This document shows positions 8,048-13,880 of a DNA stretch of 13,880 nt, one piece after another. Under the pieces are notes generated by a model. The model did no database searches. It saw only the letters and a list, made by a program, of their open reading frames with translations, and was not told the DNA's origin. A program made the position numbers and the translations under genes. Location of the stretch: assembly GCA_017628775.1 (NCBI GenBank), contig JAGBYN010000068.1, forward strand, positions 1 to 13,880, written 5' to 3'. Each line of letters begins with the position of its first letter. The first letter of the stretch is position 1. The stretch comes from Bacteroidaceae bacterium. GTDB lineage: Bacteria; Bacteroidota; Bacteroidia; Bacteroidales; Bacteroidaceae.

Positions 8048-8079
8048 CAAAGATACTACATTTCTTAGGCGAATGCAAA
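8048..8079 (-). promoter_or_regulatory. Consensus Bacteroidetes promoter facing the hairpin at 8001-8038
   Basis: The minus strand reads TTTG (8079-8076), a 20-bp spacer, then TATCTTTG (8055-8048). This matches TTTG-N19-21-TAnnTTTG at every fixed position. Transcription would begin near 8040, directly at the hairpin. An imperfect inverted repeat (8075-8084 with 8101-8111, one bulge) overlaps the -33 box and could be an operator. The product could be a RNA of about 40 nt, or an attenuated long leader of the protease gene. Confidence 0.6.
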
Positions 8080-8173
8080 TCGGGATTTTTAGCCGAAGCG
8101 CCCGGATTTGCGAAATATTATGACAATACGTGGTGGGATTTTAAGGTTGTAGTTGAGAACAGATGCTTGAACT

Positions 8174-8203
8174 ACGAACTGGCACGAATCGGCATGAAAG
8201 CAA
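8174..8203. repeat. Short direct repeat with 10-bp period
   Basis: ACGAACTGGC, ACGAATCGGC and ATGAAAGCAA follow one another, with ACGAA/ATGAA every 10 bp (one helical turn). It sits between the promoter at 8048 and the fimbrial terminator. The role is unknown. It could be a protein-binding array or a remnant of a dispersed repeat. A run of eight G's lies just beyond (8219-8226). Confidence 0.35.
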
Positions 8204-8271
8204 ACTTAGAGTAAAACTGGGGGGGGCGTGGACATTTGCAGTTATTCGTTGGCTTTCAAAATATTACAACA

Positions 8272-8304
8272 GAGGGCGTGTCAAAATGATATTGACACGC
8301 CCTC
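8272..8304 (-). terminator. Terminator of the fimbrial gene block
   Basis: A perfect 13-bp stem, GAGGGCGTGTCAA / TTGACACGCCCTC, with a 7-nt loop starts 39 nt after the stop of the DUF4906 gene. The minus-strand sequence after the stem is T-rich but interrupted (TGTTGTAATATTTT). The plus-strand side is also T-rich, so it may act in both directions. Confidence 0.75.
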
Positions 8305-8343
8305 GTTTATTGGTTTCTTTTCCCTTAGTTGCGGAAGAACGAC

Positions 8344-11300
8344 TTATTGAATATCTCGCACGAAGCGAATATGTTTCGCGATGGGCGCACCGATGGTTAC
8401 GCGGTTGTTGAAGATATACCAACTGTAGAAGTATTCACTGCCTTGATAGTCGTAGTTATTTCCGTAGTATCCAAAGGAGTAATAGTTGCTTACGGAGAAG
8501 GAATTGCCTCCCCACCAATTGCCGTCTTGTCCGCAATAGAGAAACATGATCACTCCTTCACGCACATTGGGCACACGATAGCCCTCGGGAGACGGCGAAC
8601 CGCCCGTTTCGAGCATGGACTTAAGGCCAGGGTAAGGCGAGTTGTCGTTGCTGTATTGCTGGAGCGCTCCGGTTTCAAATCGATCATACACACGCGCCAT
8701 AGAGGTGTATTCATCGCCTGGAACGAGTTCGTGAGAGGTGTAATAGGCGCGCAAAGATTCCTTGTTCACATTGCGAAGGTCAAAGCGATAGACCGATGAG
8801 GTGTTGATGGTTCCCGAGGGGCGCTCAACAATCACCAAGGGGTCTTTGGGGAAGTTTGCTCCTGCCGTGCGAATGTTAGTTGCCGTAGCATTGGGAAGTC
8901 CTAAGTTACGGATGCATCTCACGGGAGAATAGGCGGGTTTGCCGTAATGCTGTTGGTATTCACCGGTAGAAGCACCCTCTTCTGCCCATACGATGGTGGG
9001 AATGTTACCAGCCGTTTGATTCCAAGCTGTGCTGCTCACGACGTGCATACGCCAGGGGTCTACTTGATTGAAAACGCCACCATTCACCTTTACATTCGGC
9101 TGACGGCTGGCCTCAATGGGATACAACTGCGCCTCAGAACTCAGTCCTTGGTCACCAATGAAGAGTCCGCAAAGTTGGTCGAGCGAGGCGATGTACCAAC
9201 GCAATTCTTCGGGGTCGACAATGCCATCGCCATCAAGGTCACGGTTGCGCAAGAATATGGAGCGAAGCCCTGAAAGGTATTCTGCTTTCAGATTGAGTTC
9301 GGTGCCTGAATAATCGATGAACGTGTCCCAACGCAGGGAGGTGTTCAACGTCTTTGCGTTGCCCGTACCGCTTACCAAATTGATAAGACATGCCGTGTTG
9401 TAAAGGCCGTCTGAGCGCGACGTGTTGTCGGAAGTGTAGGAAGGCTTGTGAGTGCTGGCATTGAAGTTGTTGTAACGCTCGTCGGGGTGATAGAACCATG
9501 CTTGATTCTTGGTTTCATCCTCCGTTTCACATCCCCAGGCTTCTGTCAGGCTCGTGTGACTCTGACTAATGTTATAGGGCGTTTGAATGGAGCGTTGGCG
9601 AATGGTGAGGATACTTCCCGTCACGGAACTGTCATCGTCAGCACTACGGTTGTTCTTACAAAGTATGTGCATCAAGCGGTTGGGCTGATTCACAAACTTC
9701 TTCCACAGCACATCGGGGTCGTTCGGATTCATGGGGTTTGTTTCGTAATAGAATTCGTCCACAAACACCGTGAATTTCATTTCTCCGTTACGGTCGAAGA
9801 GGCTTTCCTGTCCGTTTCTCCACAACAGCACTTCGCCCTTGATGAGGTTGAGCATGTCAATCACGGAGAGCAATTTGCTCTTGTCGGCGGGGTAATGCAT
9901 GTTGCCACTGGCGTAAAGATTGCTCCCGCTCACCTTGTCGTTGAGCATAAATTCCACCCACTTATAGTCAAGGTCGTTATAGATTTCCTTGCCCGTTTCA
10001 TCCTTTGCGGGAATCCCTTCACGTCCGAAAGGCGTGCGCACGTACCACGTCATGTTTTCTACGTCCACCTCGCTCGCCTTAATCGTGTAAACGCGCTGTC
10101 CGTAGTGTGCGTCAAAGGTGTAAATATCCTCCTCGGCTTCATAAAGGTGGCCCATGGCGCCGGGTTGATTTTCCGTAACGCCCTCTTGGTTGTCGTTGGA
10201 CGATTCCACTTCCACCTCAATATTATCTACGCCCTTCACATTGATGGTGTACTTATAGTGGGTGTTGCGCAACACGTCGTAGTTGTCCTTGTTGGAAGCA
10301 AAGTCGCCAAGGTGCACATAGTAAGTCACGTCGGCAATCAAGTGTTGCTCGGAGGTGAGACCAGGGTCAACAAGCATCTTCAGCTCACCCTTGATAATCA
10401 TATACGTAGCCATCTCGGGGGCATACTCCCAAAGGCCGTTTTCTGTGTTGTAAGTGCCGTCCGCATTCTTAATTCTGCGGTCGCGATTGTGATAATTCCC
10501 CGCTACACTTTTCTTCAAGTTCGCCGAACGCTTGTTCTCGAGCGTGTAAAACGAGAATCCGTGCAACACAGCCCCCGTAGCGGTGCCATTTACCATTTCA
10601 TTCTCCGTAGTTTCAAAGTTCGTTGGGCTCAGGTCGAAGTAAGCGTCTTCTTCCAGTTCCAAAGGGGTTGTCGAGGGAACGAGCAACGAACTCTTCGGAA
10701 GGTTGATAACTTGCCAAGATTCGGGAATAAACTCCTCTACCTTCTGACTGTTAGTCACTTCGTTAGGGTTCACACGCACGTTCACTTCCACCTTGGCGTC
10801 AAGGCGACGCAACTTTATGCTACCTTGTGGCAAGCGTATGTCGCCGTCGGTAGTGATGGAGACTCCGTCCTGACTGCCCGTCATCATGAAGTAACCCGCA
10901 TTTCGGTCGGGAATTTCCTGATTGAGCGAAACTACCAGTTCCTGAAGTTCCTCGCGTGTGCGCACCAATCCCAAGCGTTCTTCTGAAATGTTCAAGAAGT
11001 CAAGGTCGATATTGGCAATCAAAACGATTTCCGCCTCTGCCGAAACGCTGGGCACGCTCATGTGCAGCGTACCCGTTGTTTTGCTGGGCGTGTTGTTCGG
11101 CCCCACGTTTTCCACGGTCCAATATTCGTCTTGCGCGGTGTTTCCAAGGTCGTCCGCGCCGAAATAATGGCCGTAAATTTTGTCACCATTGGCAAAAACA
11201 TACACATACACGTTGCGCACCATGCTTTCGTAATGATACTCATAGGTAGAGCGCGTTTTTATCGAAATCGTGTCGTTACTTGTTGTGCCAAACTGAAGTG

Positions 11301-11436
11301 TTGCCTTGACCGTTCCTCCCACAAAAGTCTGTTGTGCCAATTCATCATCGGCACAACCCACTGCGAGCAACGTCCACACCCACATGAAAGCATGGAGCAG
11401 TTGTCTCATATTGAAGAAAGTATATTTGCGTGTCAT
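8344..11436 (-). CDS. DUF4906-type fimbrial accessory or tip lipoprotein
   Basis: 1030 residues. A lipoprotein signal ends in LAVGC (Cys28). The N-terminal half has the fimbrillin/DUF4906 pattern (VYVYVF, then IVLIAN, then a KLRRLDAKVEVNV strand). Around 733-744 is a perfect EF-hand-type calcium loop (D-x-D-G-D-G-x-x-D-x-E-E), followed by ELRWYIASLDQL, typical of large Bacteroidales proteins of this group. The C-terminus (about 945-1030) runs from EGYRVPNVRE through a Tyr/Asn/Trp-rich stretch to HIRFVRDIQ, like FISUMP or C-type-lectin-like endings. Such proteins sit last in fimbrial operons and are thought to form tip or accessory subunits. The ATG at 11436 is 3 nt after the previous stop, suggesting coupled translation. 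The in-frame ATG at 11409 (MRQLL) gives a more usual lipoprotein signal length and remains possible. Confidence 0.85.
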   Translation of the reverse strand: MTRKYTFFNMRQLLHAFMWVWTLLAVGCADDELAQQTFVGGTVKATLQFGTTSNDTISIKTRSTYEYHYESMVRNVYVYVFANGDKIYGHYFGADDLGNTAQDEYWTVENVGPNNTPSKTTGTLHMSVPSVSAEAEIVLIANIDLDFLNISEERLGLVRTREELQELVVSLNQEIPDRNAGYFMMTGSQDGVSITTDGDIRLPQGSIKLRRLDAKVEVNVRVNPNEVTNSQKVEEFIPESWQVINLPKSSLLVPSTTPLELEEDAYFDLSPTNFETTENEMVNGTATGAVLHGFSFYTLENKRSANLKKSVAGNYHNRDRRIKNADGTYNTENGLWEYAPEMATYMIIKGELKMLVDPGLTSEQHLIADVTYYVHLGDFASNKDNYDVLRNTHYKYTINVKGVDNIEVEVESSNDNQEGVTENQPGAMGHLYEAEEDIYTFDAHYGQRVYTIKASEVDVENMTWYVRTPFGREGIPAKDETGKEIYNDLDYKWVEFMLNDKVSGSNLYASGNMHYPADKSKLLSVIDMLNLIKGEVLLWRNGQESLFDRNGEMKFTVFVDEFYYETNPMNPNDPDVLWKKFVNQPNRLMHILCKNNRSADDDSSVTGSILTIRQRSIQTPYNISQSHTSLTEAWGCETEDETKNQAWFYHPDERYNNFNASTHKPSYTSDNTSRSDGLYNTACLINLVSGTGNAKTLNTSLRWDTFIDYSGTELNLKAEYLSGLRSIFLRNRDLDGDGIVDPEELRWYIASLDQLCGLFIGDQGLSSEAQLYPIEASRQPNVKVNGGVFNQVDPWRMHVVSSTAWNQTAGNIPTIVWAEEGASTGEYQQHYGKPAYSPVRCIRNLGLPNATATNIRTAGANFPKDPLVIVERPSGTINTSSVYRFDLRNVNKESLRAYYTSHELVPGDEYTSMARVYDRFETGALQQYSNDNSPYPGLKSMLETGGSPSPEGYRVPNVREGVIMFLYCGQDGNWWGGNSFSVSNYYSFGYYGNNYDYQGSEYFYSWYIFNNRVTIGAPIAKHIRFVRDIQ

Positions 11437-11439
11437 TGT

Positions 11440-12990
11440 TTAGTCAAAGGTTACGTCGCCATTTACTTTATCCCAGTCCAGCACTTCGAAGTCTATGTCT
11501 CCTGTCTTCTGGTTGTAAGAAACATTCACCACGGTCTCGACAAAATCATTTCTGCGAATCGCCGTCAAGGGCGAGGCTATACCAGTGGTTGGGTTAACGA
11601 TATTAATAGGCACAGTAACGGTGCGCGAAACGCTCCCAGCTTCGGATTGCTTCACCACTCTGTAAAGCGTGAAGTTTCGGCGATTCTGATTACTTGAAGA
11701 GTTGTGCCCCACGACAGAAGAACCATTCACCGAAAGGAAATATTGGCTATTCGTAGAGCGGAAGCGCAAATTACTAGCAGTTGTGGTAACTGTAAAATAA
11801 TCCGAAGAACCGGGATTCACCACCAGGGGCACTCGAGAGTTGTTTACATTCGAACTCTGCATAAAATATCCCGTCGCCCCCATTGATTCGATAGCATAGT
11901 AATTGTAGTAGTTATTTGTTCTCGTAAACTTCCACACATAATTATGGTTCAGTTCATTATTGGTGAGGTAACTACTTCCCGAAGCTACACTATTGCCATT
12001 GGCATAGAGATACCTACGCGCATTAGAGTTGTACATAATGTACATCTCGCCATCCTTAACGTCGTTCACATTCGTAATCGCCTTGTTTTCCACCACGTAT
12101 TTCTCCACTTCTCCGCCCGTGTATTTCAGGCCCAAGGAGTAATTGTAGGTGCCACCATCGCTTTCCAGGAGATAGGTGTCAAACACGGTGGTTTCGCTCA
12201 CGCTTCCGTCGTCCGCAATTTCCGGAATTTGCATATTGGGGACAAAGGGAGTCACTGCTCCCGCAGAGGTTGACACAGGAGCAACTTCTGCCGCGCCCCC
12301 TTCGGTAAACAGATTTACCGACTTGCGGGTAAAGCGCGTGGGGAAGGACAAATCCGTTACGGTCAAGTCGCCTTCCGCGCTTTGGTTGCGCACATTAATG
12401 CGGAGTCGGGCGTAAGTGCGCTTCAACTCTCCGCTCACCGTGTTTTCACCAGGATTTAATCGCACTTGTTGCTTCAACGAGAGCGGATAAACCGAAGTCA
12501 CGTTGCAGATGTTGTCGCTCGAAGCGTTCAACTGAGGGGGCGACAAGACGGTGGATGAAGTCATATTCGCCAGCGCGCCCGTCAATGTGCCATAATTGCC
12601 ATAGTTGGCCACGGCATAAAGTTCGTAAGTCTTGCTATAGTCCAGATTGACAAACTCCACCTCTGCCTCAGTGTTGTTATTTCGAAAGCGAGCATCGTTC
12701 TCTTCAAGCGTTACGGAAGAAATAACGCGTCCACTCTCCACCAAGCACACCATGAGGCGATACATGCGTTGCCCATCCAGAATTTGCTCTTCCGCCGTCA
12801 CCGTACCATTGTCGTCTAAGTCCACCACCCCACGCATTGAGGGAACAACGGGGGCTTGACCCTTCACCACAAATCTCAGCGTAGTCCCCCCTTGTGGCGA
12901 AACTTCACCGCCCAAACCATCGGCCTGACACGCCGCCATGAGCAGCATGCCACACCACAAGAATATGTTACGTAAGATGAAGCCTAACAT
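11440..12990 (-). CDS. Fimbrillin-like lipoprotein with an inserted beta-trefoil-like module
   Basis: 516 residues from the ATG at 12990, which opens a lipoprotein signal ending in LLMAAC (Cys21). The longer frame to 13032 would add 14 residues before it and is less likely. Residues 22-310 and 447-516 show the Mfa/FimA fimbrillin pattern: early strands ending in YELYAVANYG, a LKRTYARLRINV strand, and a final TVTVPINIV, RRNDFVETVVNV, FEVLDWD. Between them, residues 313-446 form a three-fold repeat (RYLYANG / GYFMQS / QYFLSVNG, each followed by a W/F-containing strand) that looks like a ricin- or fascin-type beta-trefoil. Without it the protein is about 380 residues, a usual fimbrillin size. 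D57-L-D-D-N-G to E68 resembles an EF-hand loop. The likely role is an accessory or tip adhesin that binds glycan or another ligand. The trefoil call is from pattern only. Confidence 0.85.
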   Translation of the reverse strand: MLGFILRNIFLWCGMLLMAACQADGLGGEVSPQGGTTLRFVVKGQAPVVPSMRGVVDLDDNGTVTAEEQILDGQRMYRLMVCLVESGRVISSVTLEENDARFRNNNTEAEVEFVNLDYSKTYELYAVANYGNYGTLTGALANMTSSTVLSPPQLNASSDNICNVTSVYPLSLKQQVRLNPGENTVSGELKRTYARLRINVRNQSAEGDLTVTDLSFPTRFTRKSVNLFTEGGAAEVAPVSTSAGAVTPFVPNMQIPEIADDGSVSETTVFDTYLLESDGGTYNYSLGLKYTGGEVEKYVVENKAITNVNDVKDGEMYIMYNSNARRYLYANGNSVASGSSYLTNNELNHNYVWKFTRTNNYYNYYAIESMGATGYFMQSSNVNNSRVPLVVNPGSSDYFTVTTTASNLRFRSTNSQYFLSVNGSSVVGHNSSSNQNRRNFTLYRVVKQSEAGSVSRTVTVPINIVNPTTGIASPLTAIRRNDFVETVVNVSYNQKTGDIDFEVLDWDKVNGDVTFD

Positions 12991-13045
12991 AAAGGGGTAA
13001 TCTATAAAAGTGCCCACGCAAGGTGGAGCCATTGTTCGTAATATT

Positions 13046-13059
13046 GTTTTCCGGAAAAC
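13046..13059. promoter_or_regulatory. 14-bp perfect palindrome upstream of the trefoil fimbrillin gene
   Basis: GTTTTCCGGAAAAC is fully self-complementary and lies 56 bp before the ATG at 12990. It could be a transcription-factor operator. No TAnnTTTG box was found nearby, so a separate promoter for this gene is not shown. Confidence 0.4.
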
Positions 13060-13068
13060 GATTCGCCG

Positions 13069-13163
13069 AATAATTTTTCTGATGTCCCAAACAATTTTTC
13101 TGATGTGCCGAATAATTTTTCTTAGGTCTCAAACAAGATGCACCATCTGGGACTTAATTTTCA
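13069..13163. repeat. 21-bp repeat cluster related to that at 7870-7974
   Basis: Three head-to-tail 21-bp units begin at 13069, 13090 and 13111, with cores AATAATTTTTCTGATGT, AACAATTTTTCTGATGT and AATAATTTTTCTTAGGT. A further element at 13145-13163 matches 7902-7920 at 16 of 19 positions. The first three units align best to the 7870 array in reverse complement, so both orientations may be present. The cluster fills the gap between the fimbrillin stop and the next gene and contains no credible gene. Confidence 0.6.
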
Positions 13164-13246
13164 GATTGATTATGAGCGCCTTAAGAAAGCAGGAAACTTA
13201 CGACGGTTTCACAATCAGCGCTGCAATGAAATACCGGTCGACAGGG

Positions 13247-13880
13247 TTACATCACCACGTCGTAACTGGACTCCAAGTAATTCCAGGGCGCAGTGGTCAG
13301 AACCACGTCTGCCGACGAACCCTTAATCTCGAGCATATAGGTGTATTGCACACCGGGTTCGTAAGTGATGGCAGGAATCTCCACCGAGAAGACTTCGCTA
13401 CCCGCCTGCTTCAGCGTGTAATAGAAGCGCAGGCTGCCCGCCTTCACTTGTTGGGGAACGACTAAGAGCCACCCGTCGTTGTTTGTATATGCGGAGCCCT
13501 TCATCCCGTTGTTGGGGGTGTAGAGCGTGTTTTCCTGAGTAAAAGAAACTCCTGAGTGTTGCCATTCATACATGGGCGCCGTCGAAGCTTCGTAGGGATA
13601 CCATTTAATTTCGGGATTCACATTCCCTGAGTGCACCAAGTAGCCCGAGGGCGAGAAAAGGTCGGTGGCACTCGATTGATTCTGCAACCAGCATGACGTC
13701 ACGGCTTCACCGCTTGGCGGTGTGAATCCGTAAACGGCTTTCACCTTGAATTTGATGGCAGCAAAGATGTGTTGCAAGTTTAAGCGCACGGGCAGAGCCA
13801 GGTCGCTTGTTTGGGTGTTTACCTGAGTTGCAGCCACGAGGATGTCTTCCTGCAACACGGATGTATTTATCGGTCCGCCC
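13247..13880 (-). CDS. Mfa-like fimbrillin family protein (N-terminus missing)
   Basis: 210 residues are visible. The frame stays open past the GTG at 13858 to the window edge (GGPINTSVLQED), so the true start lies outside. The pattern is typical of fimbrillin/Mfa-like family members: a LQHIFAAIKFKV strand, a central GYLVHSG region, WLLVVPQQV, then YEPGVQYTYMLEI and the terminal VVLTTAPWNYLESSYDV with the conserved Trp. In the family, subunits are exported as lipoproteins, trimmed by a protease at the outer membrane and joined by strand exchange. It is upstream of two larger fimbrial genes, fitting a major or shaft subunit. Which paralogue it is cannot be told without the N-terminus. Confidence 0.85.
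   Translation of the reverse strand, partial: GGPINTSVLQEDILVAATQVNTQTSDLALPVRLNLQHIFAAIKFKVKAVYGFTPPSGEAVTSCWLQNQSSATDLFSPSGYLVHSGNVNPEIKWYPYEASTAPMYEWQHSGVSFTQENTLYTPNNGMKGSAYTNNDGWLLVVPQQVKAGSLRFYYTLKQAGSEVFSVEIPAITYEPGVQYTYMLEIKGSSADVVLTTAPWNYLESSYDVVM

Noticed and set aside
7839..8123. 94-codon plus-strand frame with 7-residue repeats
   Set aside because: The repeats follow from the 21-bp DNA period. The frame runs through the hairpin at 8001-8038 and against a consensus minus-strand promoter. It has no recognisable domain or start context.
8219..8226. Run of eight G's as a phase-variation switch
   Set aside because: It lies in intergenic DNA before the fimbrial terminator, with no promoter or start codon close enough to be controlled by slippage.
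9448..10986. 512-codon plus-strand frame
   Set aside because: It is antisense to the DUF4906 gene, which has a clear lipoprotein signal and family pattern. The antisense product is rich in Val/His/Arg with no recognisable domain.
1..13880. CRISPR array, tRNA, rRNA or integrase
   Set aside because: No spacer-repeat alternation, no cloverleaf or rRNA-like sequence and no recombinase motifs were found. The only regular repeats are the protein-coding 183-bp units and the 21-bp and 10-bp intergenic ones.

Overview
The window looks like a piece of a Bacteroidales genome, most likely Prevotellaceae. The genus is a guess. The evidence is a secreted protease ending in a type IX secretion (T9SS) sorting domain, FimA/Mfa-type fimbrial lipoproteins, promoter-like TTTG / TAnnTTTG boxes, and start codons without Shine-Dalgarno sequences. 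All five protein genes lie on the minus strand, so transcription runs from high to low coordinates. The window cuts the first and last genes.

Fimbrial block (13880 to about 8270). A truncated Mfa-like fimbrillin (13880-13247) is followed after 256 bp by a fimbrillin-like lipoprotein (12990-11440) with an inserted three-fold repeat that reads like a beta-trefoil. Three bases later comes a 1030-residue DUF4906-type lipoprotein (11436-8344). A strong hairpin (8272-8304) closes the block. This is the usual layout of a Bacteroidales fimbrial operon: a shaft subunit first, then large accessory or tip subunits. The trefoil and the long DUF4906 protein are the likely adhesive parts.

Intergenic region 7514-8343 (830 bp). 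No convincing gene is seen. From high to low coordinates it holds the fimbrial terminator, a short 10-bp-period repeat, a consensus-perfect minus-strand promoter (8048-8079) aimed straight at a hairpin ending in a T-run (8001-8038), a degenerate 21-bp tandem repeat (7870-7974), and a TATATTTG box 50 bp before the protease start. Related 21-bp repeats occur again at 13069-13163, before the trefoil gene.

Surface protease block (7513 to 1). A 1613-residue subtilisin-family (S8) protease has an intact catalytic triad, a beta-helix, a discoidin-like module, an Fn3-like module, a dockerin, a cohesin-like module and a T9SS sorting domain. After 107 bp containing a switch-like inverted repeat comes a second secreted protein. 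It has three cohesin-like modules alternating with two ASH/HYDIN-type Ig modules, then a 61-residue tandem repeat array (InlB/Listeria-Bacteroides type) that runs off the window. The dockerin on the protease next to a poly-cohesin-like neighbour suggests that a surface scaffold might hold the protease. This is the most system-like idea here and remains an inference.

The first 32 bases do not fit the repeat array and resemble a degraded Illumina adapter, so the left edge is probably an assembly artefact.
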